A DNA stretch of 64,000 nucleotides from Nostoc commune NIES-4072 (GTDB lineage: Bacteria > Cyanobacteriota > Cyanobacteriia > Cyanobacteriales > Nostocaceae), in contig NZ_BDUD01000001.1 of assembly GCF_003113895.1 (NCBI RefSeq), positions 5,638,516-5,702,515 on the forward strand, in the 5' to 3' direction. The notes beneath the pieces are model-generated. The model made no database searches and was not told where the DNA came from. It worked only from the letters and a program-made list of their open reading frames with translations. The first letter of the stretch is position 1. The number at the start of each line of letters is the position of its first letter. A program made the translations under genes and the position numbers. Positions 1 through 7,982 of the stretch are shown piece by piece.

Positions 1-26
1 CAACAAACGAATAAATACAAGTCGTC

Positions 27-62
27 AATTCTCCTTGGGAATGATAGCGATCGCACAAACGC
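27..62. repeat. 36-bp imperfect direct repeat, left copy
   Basis: This 36-base stretch, which contains a HIP1 octamer, recurs at 838-873 in the same orientation with four mismatches by my alignment. The two copies bracket the toxin-antitoxin pair. On the minus strand it reads as a DRYxxQGEL peptide, like the end of the DUF433 relic at 834-1020, so it may be a second copy of that gene's 3' end. Confidence 0.6.
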
Positions 63-83
63 ACTAAAATTTAAGAAACCATC

Positions 84-323
84 ATGATGGGTACTGACAT
101 GGTATCGATCCCAATTACTTTGGAACAACTCATTACGGCGGTACAACAGTTGCAGCCAGACGAACGAGCAAAAGTCGCTAGAGCCTTGATTCAAATAGAT
201 TTACGTTCAGATTTGACGGCTTTAATTCAAGAACTTTATGCCGAACCCCCCGTGAATGAGATTACAGACGATGAAATCAGGGCTGAAATTAAAGCTGTGC
301 GTCAGCAATCCCAGCAGGTCTAA
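84..323 (+). CDS. Antitoxin partner of PIN toxin (type II TA)
   Basis: A small protein of 79 aa that I infer to be the antitoxin of the PIN protein encoded directly downstream. Its TAA stop overlaps the ATG of the toxin gene by one base (TAATG), the coupling usual for type II toxin-antitoxin operons. The protein is mostly helical and charged, with an acidic C-terminal half (residues about 55-75) of the kind that wraps a toxin. I see no clear DNA-binding fold. There are three candidate in-frame starts, at 84, 87 and 99. The ATG at 99 gives MVSIPITLEQL and is the most natural beginning, but no strong ribosome binding site decides it. The family assignment rests on context rather than on a recognised domain. 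Confidence 0.7.
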   Translation: MMGTDMVSIPITLEQLITAVQQLQPDERAKVARALIQIDLRSDLTALIQELYAEPPVNEITDDEIRAEIKAVRQQSQQV

Positions 324-760
324 TGTTGCGAGTGGTCATCGACACCAACATTTGGATTCGTATTTTGCTGAAAGGGCGAGTTACATTGCCGATTTTGGCA
401 GCATTTAATGAGGATAAATTCCAGTTGGTAATGAGTCAACCCCTCATGGAAGAACTCCATCTTGTTTGGAATCGCCCCCGTTTAAGAGAGCGGATTGACT
501 CTAGTCAGGCGATTCGCCTAGAACAACAGTTGCAGTACCGCGCCTTATGGGTTGAGTTGAAAACTGTTCCGCCTAATTGTCGAGATCCCAAAGATTTACC
601 TGTGTTGGCTACAGCGATTGATGGCAAAGCGGAGATTATCGTATCTGGGGATGATGACTTGCGGGCTGATGATGACTTGAGAGCGGTAATGGCAAGCTAT
701 GGCATTCAGTTATTGGGTGTTCATTCTTTCCTGAAATATCTAGATGAAGGTGATGGATAA
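323..760 (+). CDS. PIN-domain toxin, COG1569-like
   Basis: A 145-aa PIN-domain protein, a predicted Mg-dependent ribonuclease toxin. The acidic metal-binding positions are recognisable: VVIDTNIWI near residue 7, the MEEL segment near residue 43, DPKDLPVLATA near residue 88, and SGDDDL near residue 110. The family is known for RNA cleavage held in check by the cognate antitoxin, here the overlapping upstream gene. An oddity is an 18-base tandem duplication at 650-667 and 668-685 that repeats the peptide DDDLRA just at the last acidic motif. It keeps the frame but lengthens the loop next to the active site. Whether the toxin remains active cannot be told from sequence. Confidence 0.82.
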   Translation: MLRVVIDTNIWIRILLKGRVTLPILAAFNEDKFQLVMSQPLMEELHLVWNRPRLRERIDSSQAIRLEQQLQYRALWVELKTVPPNCRDPKDLPVLATAIDGKAEIIVSGDDDLRADDDLRAVMASYGIQLLGVHSFLKYLDEGDG

Positions 761-833
761 AGGATGCTTTCCCCCCATCGCTCCCTAAAACAAGAACGCG
801 ATCGCTAATTCAACTTATGCCTAAGGGCGATGG

Positions 834-1020
834 CTATAATTCTCCTTGGGGCTGATAGCGATCGCGCAAGCGCTGCCTAAGATTAGCTAAATTATACTGC
901 TGGACAAATTGATTTCGCTGTTGTTGAGCTTTTTGGCGACGCTGCTCTAGGTAATTGTCGATTTCTTGGCGATGGGTGAGATAGTATGCGATCGCTGCGT
1001 ATATCTCCCCTAAACAGAGT
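834..1020 (-). pseudogene. DUF433-type antitoxin, C-terminal relic
   Basis: Reading the minus strand down to the TAG at 834-836 gives about 62 residues, beginning near 1020 with LGEIYAAIAYYLTHRQEID and ending in a glutamine- and arginine-rich tail. The motif YAAIAYY...HRxEID is the C-terminal signature of DUF433 (COG2442) antitoxin-like proteins. An in-frame TAA lies just upstream and there is no start codon, so the N-terminal part is lost. It is a relic of a second toxin-antitoxin gene beside the PIN pair. Confidence 0.65.
838..873. repeat. 36-bp imperfect direct repeat, right copy
   Basis: Partner of the repeat at 27-62. It forms the 3' end of the DUF433 relic, so the left copy may be a leftover of a similar gene. 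Confidence 0.55.
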
Positions 1021-1121
1021 TTACTTTACCCGTTAAAGAGCGATCGCGCTTACATCAAAATTCAAAATTAAGGCAAAAAGGGAACTTTTAACAGGGATTA
1101 GGGATTAGGGAAGAGTTTTCT

Positions 1122-1201
1122 CAATGCCCAATGCCCAATGCCCAATGCCCAATGCCCAATGCCCAATGCCCAATTCCCAATTCCCAATGCCCAATTCCCA
1201 A
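1122..1201. repeat. Heptamer short tandem repeat array (CAATGCC type)
   Basis: About eleven copies of a seven-base unit (CAATGCC, shading into CAATTCC) run up to the stop codon of the next gene. Such heptamer arrays are a hallmark of heterocystous cyanobacteria. There are no spacers, so this is not a CRISPR. Confidence 0.9.
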
Positions 1202-3022
1202 TTAATTCAACGGCTCCATAATGGCTCTTAAACCGTTAGTATAGAGTGTTTTGAGCATTTCTTTAGCGTTATATTCACTGCTAAATACTCCTGCTTGCAT
1301 AACTTTTTGACCTTGCCAAACTGTGGGAAACGCACCAGGAGCAAGGAATCGCACTAAATCTTGATCTTTATTAGTTGCTAATGGCACTACTACGCGATAA
1401 CGTACACCAAATTGCTTTGCAGAGTTACCACGATATGGAATACTTGCAGAACTTGTTTGGATATTGCGACTATTAGCAATAGGGATATTGCGGTCAGGAA
1501 GTGGTAAAAGTGCGGAAGCACCTGGAGCAGAAGTTTCTTGTGTTGGTAATGGCTGCTGTGCAACTGAATTGGATGGGTACTCAGGAGCAGTAAACTCAAT
1601 CGTCTTAGGCTCAATCCGCACATAATTTAACTGTGGTGTATCAGGTGGTTGTGCTGGACTGGGAGTTGCAACTTGAGTATTAGCTGGTATTTGTTTAGCT
1701 GACAAGCTGCTAGGAGTAGGAAAACCCGCAATAGAGGTGGGTTGCTGTTGATTGGATATAGGGGTAGAAAGCGGCACATTGGCTGGCAACGATGGCAGCA
1801 GTTGACTGTTTAATTTTGTAGGAACAGGATTATTTGCTGAAATGCTGTTGTTGGTTTGCCTATTAGTAGTTTCAGAGATTTCGGGAGCCGAGAAGGTGAT
1901 TTCCCCGCTTGGTGGTATTTCTCGTAACACATTGTTGACAGCAGGTTGAGGGTTTTGGGTTGCAAGTGCCGTTGTACCGTTCATATCTACTTTACCAGTG
2001 ATGCGACTACTCACAAGGTTGTTACCAGCAGCAGAGATCACCTGTTTAGCAGCGCTGGCGTTAATGTCGTAGCGGGCATTGTTTTGAAATTGATTACCCC
2101 CAGGTTCGGATGCGTTGCCTAAATCTGGCATTGCTTGAGCGATCGCAACTAAACCATCTTCTTTATTATCTTGAATAATATTATTCCGTAAAATCGGGCG
2201 GGCATTTGCTTGCACCACAATTCCCGATCTATTGTTTTGAATTTGATTCCCTATGACTACAGGAGTGGCATTTTGGGCAATATTGATGCCAAAACCCGTT
2301 TCGTGAAAGATATTTTCCTTCACTTGCGGACTGGAGTTACCAGCAATAGTGATGCCATTGGCTCCATTGCGATCAAAAGAATTTTTACTAATAGTAGGTG
2401 CAGCATTACCACAGACAGAAATACCATCTTGGGTACTACCAGTAAATGTATTTTCTGCGATTACCGGATTACTTGATTCAACCCATAAACCGTAACCACG
2501 GCGGTTTGGGTTTGTTACAGTCACCCCGGTAAGTAAGGTTTGGTTTGCTCCAACAATTGCGATATTTTGGCCGCCAAAGCTTCGGCTCAGGTAATCACCA
2601 CCTCCCTGAATTACAATATCTTTTCCTTGATTGCTAGGGTTGCCTTGAATTGAAACACCAGGTTTCAATATTAAGGGAAATTCTTCTCCTGTTTCGGCGC
2701 TATAAGTGCCCGTGGAGAGCATAATTACAGTATTCGCCTTAGCTAATCGTAAAGCTTGGGTAATGGTTTTCACAGGAGCGGATTCGCTGCCATTGCCTGT
2801 GTCATCTCCACTATTGGGGTTGACAAACAGCACGTTCTGAGAATTTGTTTTCTCAACCAGAGGTGCTGAAACTGGTGTCAATGGCATCTGAGCGATGCCT
2901 CCGGCGAGCTCCGCTAACGCGCTACCCAGGAACGCCGCTCCCATGCCTACGGTAAAAGATAATACTGATAAACTAAAAAATAAAAGCCTTGCTGATTTCA
3001 GAAACTTAAGCTTCGCAAGCAT
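1202..3022 (-). CDS. Secreted DUF1565/beta-helix protein with SPOR-like C-terminus
   Basis: A secreted protein of about 606 aa. I chose the start at 3022 because it puts a basic N-terminus and a hydrophobic segment ([16 protein letters not shown]) at the front, as in a signal peptide; a longer frame to 3142 adds 40 unlikely residues. After the signal comes a DUF1565-type segment ([13 protein letters not shown]...[11 protein letters not shown]) and a run of right-handed beta-helix repeats of the NxF/NxI kind (residues about 140-330). A long Pro/Ser/Thr/Gln-rich linker follows, then a C-terminal region resembling a SPOR peptidoglycan-binding domain ([20 protein letters not shown]). It probably acts at the cell wall or outer membrane, but the substrate is unknown. 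Part of the signal region (about 2893-2940) looks like a dispersed GC-rich repeat. Confidence 0.75.
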   Translation of the reverse strand: MLAKLKFLKSARLLFFSLSVLSFTVGMGAAFLGSALAELAGGIAQMPLTPVSAPLVEKTNSQNVLFVNPNSGDDTGNGSESAPVKTITQALRLAKANTVIMLSTGTYSAETGEEFPLILKPGVSIQGNPSNQGKDIVIQGGGDYLSRSFGGQNIAIVGANQTLLTGVTVTNPNRRGYGLWVESSNPVIAENTFTGSTQDGISVCGNAAPTISKNSFDRNGANGITIAGNSSPQVKENIFHETGFGINIAQNATPVVIGNQIQNNRSGIVVQANARPILRNNIIQDNKEDGLVAIAQAMPDLGNASEPGGNQFQNNARYDINASAAKQVISAAGNNLVSSRITGKVDMNGTTALATQNPQPAVNNVLREIPPSGEITFSAPEISETTNRQTNNSISANNPVPTKLNSQLLPSLPANVPLSTPISNQQQPTSIAGFPTPSSLSAKQIPANTQVATPSPAQPPDTPQLNYVRIEPKTIEFTAPEYPSNSVAQQPLPTQETSAPGASALLPLPDRNIPIANSRNIQTSSASIPYRGNSAKQFGVRYRVVVPLATNKDQDLVRFLAPGAFPTVWQGQKVMQAGVFSSEYNAKEMLKTLYTNGLRAIMEPLN

Positions 3023-3282
3023 AATATCTACCCTATGGTACTTAGGAAACACATGATGGTGAATCATATTTAACACAACTCCTCGGAAGTAACCATATAT
3101 TCTTATACTCTCTAAGAGTATTATGTCGATAATATTACCCACATATTGACCGAGTGGCGATTGATTTTTAAGACAGGGTAATAAATGATATTGTGTCTGT
3201 TCAACAATACTTTGTCTTTTAGGATACGCTACGCGATCGCCAAAATTCCCTCACTTTAAAATTTGTTGACTATCAGTGAGGC

Positions 3283-3440
3283 TATATACAGGATTACTAT
3301 TTGATTTTTGAACGGAATTAGGTATTGTAGAGTGTGTTAGAACGAAGTTCGTAACGCACTATTATCAAGGGTTTGATGCCGTACTCTCTGTGCTAACACA
3401 TCCTACAGATATTTTCTCCAAATCAAACCGGATTCCTATA
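3283..3440. repeat. MITE-like element family A, copy 1 (158 bp)
   Basis: A 158-bp sequence identical base for base to 7201-7358, with a diverged inverted copy at 42699-42849. The ends are imperfect inverted repeats (TATACAGGATTACTATTTGA on the left, TCAAACCGGATTCCTATA on the right) and are A/T at the borders. It has no coding capacity. It is consistent with a non-autonomous element mobilised in trans. Confidence 0.85.
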
Positions 3441-3596
3441 TACTGTAAGCTTCAATAATTGGTTCAAATGATATTTTGGGCGAGAAAGCGCTCTATTTCA
3501 AAGTTAAGATTTAGTGTATAAATGCTCTCTAAATAATGTCCATCCAGTCTCAAATTTAATTTGCTCATTGTGGATTTTCCAGTGTATCTGCCTGGG

Positions 3597-3708
3597 TAGT
3601 ACGCCACAGCGTAAATAGAGCAACCATTTAAAATCTCTAAAAAGCCGATTCTATAATACTTTTGAATGCGTGAGTTTTGAATGCGTGACTTCCGCCTTGC
3701 GGTACTAG
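3597..3708. repeat. MITE-like element family B, copy 1 (112 bp)
   Basis: Its ends are inverted repeats: TAGTACGCCACAGCG at the left and CCGCCTTGCGGTACTAG at the right. Two related copies lie in the opposite orientation at 18727-18837 and 42970-43067, sharing a core that includes GCTTTTTAGGGATTTT. It is non-coding. Confidence 0.8.
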
Positions 3709-3888
3709 TCCTTTGTAAGCTTGTCGTTTAGCCTAAAATACTTGACTAACGTTAGTGCGAAACTGTAGCCTCAAACTACCCTTATCACTGCCTATAAGAA
3801 CGTGGGATAATTTTCCGTAACCCTCACTAACACGTTGTTTTGCGTATATTCTGCAAAAATTGAGTAAAAAAAAGCAAATTAATTAACT

Positions 3889-5004
3889 ATGGTTACTAGG
3901 ATATATGAGAATTCACAGTTCGATGAAAGCACTAATGGGGTTGTTGTAATGGTCGAGCCATACAGCCAAAAAGAGCAAATTCAACAAGTTGTTTACCGCA
4001 TTTTAGATGCCAATTTAGATCGCGCTCGTGAGGGCTTGCGAATTATTGAAGAATGGTGTCGATTTGGGTTGAATAATGCCCAGTTGGCTCTTGAATGTAA
4101 GCGGCTGCGGCAAGAGGTTGCTAAGTGGCATACCCCAGAATTGCGGGCGGCGCGAGATACACCAGGCGATCCTGGAACTGAGTTAACCCATCCTCAAGAA
4201 GAACAACGAGCTAGTATCAAATCGGTGTTGCAAGCTAACTTTTGCCGTATAGAAGAAGCATTACGGGTGTTGGAAGAATACAGCAAGCTTTATCAGCCAA
4301 ATATGGCTAAAGCTTGTAAGCAGATGCGCTATGAAGTTTATACCCTAGAAAGTAGTTTAATGGGTCATCAGCGTCATCAATTGTTATGGCGATCGCGTTT
4401 GTATCTTGTTACTTCCCCACATGAAAGTTTGTTGAACAACGTCGAAGCTGCACTAAAAGGTGGATTAACGCTTTTACAATATCGTGACAAAACCGCCGAT
4501 GATTCTTTGCGTCTGGAACAAGCCAGAAAACTTCGGCAATTATGCCATATCTACGGTGCTTTGTTCATTGTTAATGATCGCGTCGATGTAGCTTTAGCTG
4601 TCGATGCAGATGGGGTGCATCTGGGACAACAAGATATGCCTATTGCTGTTGCTCGGCAATTACTTGGTTCGCAGCGTTTAATAGGTCTTTCCACCACAAA
4701 TAAAGAAGAAATGCAAGCAGCAATTGCAGAAGGTGTAGATTACATTGGCGTGGGGCCAGTTTATGAAACTCCTACGAAACTAGGTAAGGTAGCAACAGGT
4801 TTAGAATATGTCAGCTATGCTGCCAAAAATTGCTCAATTCCCTGGTTTGCCATTGGGGGAATAGATGCCAATAATATCAATGATGTGATCGATGCCGGAG
4901 CCGAACGTGTAGCAGTGGTGCGATCGCTCATGCAAGCCGAACAGCCTACCCTAGTAACTCAATATTTGCTCTCCCAACTCAATCGCATTAAACCAGAACT
5001 TTAA
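3889..5004 (+). CDS. thiE: Thiamin phosphate synthase with N-terminal ThiD2 domain
   Basis: A two-domain thiamin biosynthesis protein of 371 aa. Residues about 30-150 contain two related helical stretches (ILDANLDRAREGLRIIEE and CRIEEALRVLEEY) that match the ThiD2 domain, known as a hydroxymethylpyrimidine phosphate kinase that can be fused to ThiE. Residues about 165-371 are a ThiE TIM barrel with the expected LQYRDK, IVNDRVDVALAVDADGVHLGQ, GVGPVYETPTK and AIGGI segments. ThiE joins HMP-PP to thiazole phosphate to make thiamin phosphate. An alternative start at 3949 (MVEPYS) would drop 20 poorly conserved residues. thiS follows about 100 bp downstream on the same strand, which supports a thiamin operon. 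Confidence 0.92.
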   Translation: MVTRIYENSQFDESTNGVVVMVEPYSQKEQIQQVVYRILDANLDRAREGLRIIEEWCRFGLNNAQLALECKRLRQEVAKWHTPELRAARDTPGDPGTELTHPQEEQRASIKSVLQANFCRIEEALRVLEEYSKLYQPNMAKACKQMRYEVYTLESSLMGHQRHQLLWRSRLYLVTSPHESLLNNVEAALKGGLTLLQYRDKTADDSLRLEQARKLRQLCHIYGALFIVNDRVDVALAVDADGVHLGQQDMPIAVARQLLGSQRLIGLSTTNKEEMQAAIAEGVDYIGVGPVYETPTKLGKVATGLEYVSYAAKNCSIPWFAIGGIDANNINDVIDAGAERVAVVRSLMQAEQPTLVTQYLLSQLNRIKPEL

Positions 5005-5006
5005 AA

Positions 5007-5100
5007 GAGTCATTAGTCATTAGTCATTAGTCATTTGTTATTTGCCCAAAGTGAGTAACCAATACCCAATTCCCAATGCCCAATTCCCAATGCCCGACAC
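5007..5100. repeat. Two heptamer arrays between thiE and thiS
   Basis: Short TCATTAG repeats are followed by a CAATTCC/CAATGCC array. They open an artificial upstream extension of the thiS frame, which is why the thiS start is placed at 5108. Confidence 0.85.
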
Positions 5101-5107
5101 ACATATT

Positions 5108-5320
5108 ATGTCTAATGAGATTACCATTCAGGTAAATGGGGAAACCCATAACTGTTCGTTTCAAACTTCTTTACCTGACTTGCTCCAACAGTTGGGTTTT
5201 AACCCTCGCTTGGTGGCTGTGGAGTATAACGGCGAAATTTTACACCGCCAGTTTTGGCCACAAACAAAAGTGCAACCAGGCGATCGCTTAGAAGTGGTAA
5301 CTATTGTTGGTGGTGGTTAG
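5108..5320 (+). CDS. thiS: Sulfur carrier protein ThiS
   Basis: A 70-aa ubiquitin-like sulfur carrier. Its C-terminus ends in VTIVGGG, and the terminal Gly is the residue adenylated and thiocarboxylated to donate sulfur for thiazole formation. The start at 5108 (MSNEITIQVNGE) gives the usual family length; the frame opens earlier only through heptamer-repeat sequence. It follows thiE on the same strand. The TAG stop (5318-5320) is part of the four-base TTAG that was duplicated when the IS element inserted right behind it, so the protein is unchanged by the insertion. Confidence 0.93.
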   Translation: MSNEITIQVNGETHNCSFQTSLPDLLQQLGFNPRLVAVEYNGEILHRQFWPQTKVQPGDRLEVVTIVGGG

Positions 5321-6681
5321 TGGGACTTAAACAAAAATTAAGCCCAAATGTAGCCTAAACTAGCTTTATAAGCGGCAAATACGTCACGGTTATGGGTTAA
5401 CCAATCAAAAAAACGATAAGACATAGCTGTTCTAAAGGCTTCCAATGCTTCAGTAAAGGTGTTCAAAGGTTTGTTTGCCCACCTGCGTCTCAACCCTCCT
5501 GTCATTTGATGCCAAAGAATAAAAGTATAGGCACAGAAAACCAAGATAAAATGTCGAAGTAGACTTCTTTTATCCCGAACTTGATATTCTTTTAGCCCCA
5601 GCCATCCCTTAGCTTCTCTATAAAAAACTTCAACCCAATTTCTTTGAGAATAGGTATTAACTATCCATTCTGGTGTGACAGTTGATGTAGAAACATTGGT
5701 GATAAAATAATCAATATCAGTGGCTTCAGAGAAAGTCGAAGCGTTCATGACGATGGCAATATTTCGCTTTCCTTTCAGTTGTGATATCTCTATTTCTCTA
5801 GTTACTACCCATACTATTCTAGGTTTATCCAAATTTAATTGGATTTCTGTGAAAGCTTCTTTAGGTAAGCTCTGTGCTAATTCATCTATCCTAATTGTTT
5901 GTTGAATATTTTCTGATATATTAATAGTTATTTTTCGATTTTTAGCTACTCCTCCTAAGTATTTTAATTGTCTCTTTTCTAACTCTAATAAAAAGGATGT
6001 ATTGTTGCCATATCCAGCATCTATAATTACAATTCCTGGTTGATATTTCCGTTCTATAGTTCTGTCTATTAACTTAATTGCTAGTTCAGTTTTTTTCTCA
6101 AATTCTGAATCTTGTTTACCTTCTGGTAAAGAATTCGCGTGCTGATATAACTCTATATCTAATGGCAAGCTTTTTCGTCCATCATATAAATGAGTTGTTA
6201 CCACTACTATGCCATTATCTGTTTTGCCGATTTCTCCAATGTACTGCCTTCCCACTCCATCAGTAAAATTACCGCTTTTTCTGTGACCAGAATCATCAAT
6301 TATTAAGCTAAATCCTCGACTAATTCTGGTTTGACTACACTGGTTCATAATCTCTAATCGAAGTTCATTGATCTTGGAGTCAGACCAAGGTGCTTCAGTT
6401 AAAAAGTGGTGCAATTGATGGTATTCAACTCCTATCGCATTCAAAGCGAGTTGAGACAGGTTTTTTCTCTCGCTTTCCCCCAATAATCCCCCTAAATAGT
6501 GCCTAAAACCTCTTTTTTGGGCTTTATGAGTAAACGCTTCATCAAAGCGATGACACCATTTTTCAAAACACGGGGGCATGGCTGCGGGAGTTGTTTCTTT
6601 CATTGGGTCTTACTTCAACGTAAAAGCTATGCTAGCAAAGCATTATACTCTATTTTTTCCTTCTATTTTGTTTAAGTCCCG
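5321..6681 (-). mobile_element. Complete IS701-family insertion sequence (1361 bp)
   Basis: The element is bounded by 15-bp inverted repeats, GGGACTTAAACAAAA at 5322-5336 and its complement at 6666-6680, and flanked by a four-base direct repeat TTAG (5317-5320 and 6682-6685). That fits the four-base target duplication typical of IS701. It carries one intact transposase gene. The target is the overlapping stop codons of two convergent genes: the left TTAG keeps the thiS stop and the right TTAG keeps the TAA stop of the beta-lactamase relic. Intact ends and gene suggest a recent arrival. Confidence 0.88.
5338..6603 (-). CDS. IS701-family transposase
   Basis: A 421-aa DDE transposase. The catalytic acids are recognisable in order: SLIIDDSGHRKSG (residue about 100), IVIIDAGYGNN (about 195), and NWVEVFYREAKGWLGL (about 325), the Y-x-x-E-type C-terminal motif of IS4-superfamily elements. 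The W-x-E-x-x-Y-R-E-A-K context and length fit IS701. The gene fills the element from inverted repeat to inverted repeat with no frameshift, so it is probably active. It is on the minus strand, opposite to thiS. Confidence 0.9.
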   Translation of the reverse strand: MKETTPAAMPPCFEKWCHRFDEAFTHKAQKRGFRHYLGGLLGESERKNLSQLALNAIGVEYHQLHHFLTEAPWSDSKINELRLEIMNQCSQTRISRGFSLIIDDSGHRKSGNFTDGVGRQYIGEIGKTDNGIVVVTTHLYDGRKSLPLDIELYQHANSLPEGKQDSEFEKKTELAIKLIDRTIERKYQPGIVIIDAGYGNNTSFLLELEKRQLKYLGGVAKNRKITINISENIQQTIRIDELAQSLPKEAFTEIQLNLDKPRIVWVVTREIEISQLKGKRNIAIVMNASTFSEATDIDYFITNVSTSTVTPEWIVNTYSQRNWVEVFYREAKGWLGLKEYQVRDKRSLLRHFILVFCAYTFILWHQMTGGLRRRWANKPLNTFTEALEAFRTAMSYRFFDWLTHNRDVFAAYKASLGYIWA

Positions 6682-7071
6682 TTAGTTAATTTGAGCCAGC
6701 AAGCCCAAATCCTTGAGGCTACGTCGTGTAATTTCGATGCGGGCGGGTGCATCCTCTGCTTTATCCATATCAAGGGTTGTTGCATGAGGATTGTGTTCAT
6801 AAAAGCGGTTATTTTTTGAGTCGTAAATCAATATTGAGCCTTCACGCCCGAATTCTTAAAAGTGTCGCCCCAAATTTGGTGTTTTAACAGCGATCGTTGC
6901 TGGAGGTTCAGATGAGCTTGAAGCAGGTTGAGCTACAACATACATTGCCCCAAAAGTAATCACACTCAATACAGCAAGGCATACAATAACTGTAAATATA
7001 ACAGCTTGCGTTCGGTAACGCCGAAGAGATGACCACATACTAAACAAGATATTTTTCATTGCATATTTCAT
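6682..7071 (-). pseudogene. Class D beta-lactamase relic (nonsense codon, internal deletion)
   Basis: Minus-strand reading from 7071 gives a membrane or signal segment (AVIFTVIVCLAVLSVITFGA) followed by PNLGRHF, an in-frame TAA at 6856-6858, then EFGREGSILIYDSKNNRFYEHNPHATT. That matches the N-terminal segment of class D (OXA-type) beta-lactamases, where Gln is expected at the stop, so CAA to TAA is the likely mutation. The frame then jumps to AEDAPARIEITRRSLKDLGL, which matches the family's C-terminus. The serine S-x-x-K centre and about 170 residues between are gone. The TAA terminus lies in the right TTAG duplicate of the IS. Not functional. Confidence 0.72.
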
Positions 7072-7200
7072 GGAATCACCAGCAAGATTCTACACTGCAA
7101 TATTGCTCATTTTCAAAGCTATTGATTATACAATTTAACTTGAAAAATTATACAAATAAGTTGGTAATGGCATGGCAATGCCATGCCATTATAATAAATA

Positions 7201-7358
7201 TATATACAGGATTACTATTTGATTTTTGAACGGAATTAGGTATTGTAGAGTGTGTTAGAACGAAGTTCGTAACGCACTATTATCAAGGGTTTGATGCCGT
7301 ACTCTCTGTGCTAACACATCCTACAGATATTTTCTCCAAATCAAACCGGATTCCTATA
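7201..7358. repeat. MITE-like element family A, copy 2 (158 bp)
   Basis: Identical over all 158 bases to 3283-3440 and in the same orientation. The pair brackets the thiE-thiS-IS-beta-lactamase segment. Confidence 0.88.
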
Positions 7359-7387
7359 GCAGTCCTAAATCATTCGTGAATAATAAG

Positions 7388-7416
7388 CTCTCCGACTTCT
7401 CAAAGAAGTCGGAGAG
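7388..7416. repeat. Palindrome CTCTCCGACTTCT with 3-nt loop
   Basis: A perfect 13-base inverted repeat with a CAA loop. Without a T-run it is a weak terminator candidate. It is more likely one of the small dispersed palindromes of this genome. Confidence 0.6.
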
Positions 7417-7982
7417 TTAAACCTCTGGATTTTCACAACTCATTTGGGATTGCTATATCAAGGTTTTCGTGAATTAGTATTGTAGGTTATTTATCAATAG
7501 CACTTGTATTAATCTTACACAGAGGCGCAGAGAAAAGCGATAATTGCTTTGGCAGGCTGCTGGATTCTCACCAGAATTAGTTAAAGCAACATGTAAAATT
7601 TCTCAAAATACTCTCATCAAATAAAATTTAAAACTTATTTTAGCATTAGTGTGCGGAGGCGACTCTGCTTATATAGAAGCGATTTCTAGCCGCCTATATT
7701 ATTTTTTTTAGAGAGTTATTAAACAGGTTTAAGGTGCTTGACAAAATTCTTGTAGCTTGGCAAAATTATCAATAATAATACAAAATTCAGAATTCAAAAT
7801 TCAAAATTTAGAATCAATTAGTAAAGGATTCAAAACCGTTACTTTCTACTAAAGCACCAAATTTTTATGTTGGTGTGGGGCTTCAAACCGTTTATTGAGC
7901 TACCAGTGACACAGAATTAAATTTGTGAATTCTGACGACTGAATTATGTTTTATTAACTGAAGTATTTTTTGGAACACCATA

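Larger units (their letters stand above)
3023..3888. other. Intergenic region with two MITE-like repeats
   Basis: Divergent region between the secreted protein and the thiamin gene. It holds the two palindrome-ended repeats listed at 3283-3440 and 3597-3708. I looked for a TPP riboswitch (CUGAGA core) upstream of the thiamin gene and saw none. Confidence 0.6.
7072..7982. other. Intergenic region with repeats, no gene seen
   Basis: Holds MITE family A copy 2, a perfect 13-bp-stem palindrome (7388-7416), a short sequence shared with the CAGAGGCGCAGAG family, and AT-rich sequence. No convincing coding stretch was seen. Confidence 0.6.

Noticed and set aside
1122..1201. CRISPR-like regular repeats
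   Set aside because: The unit is only seven bases, with no spacers. This is a heptamer tandem array; the same holds for the other arrays in the window.
3441..3888. TPP riboswitch upstream of the thiamin genes
   Set aside because: No conserved CUGAGA core or paired arms could be found.
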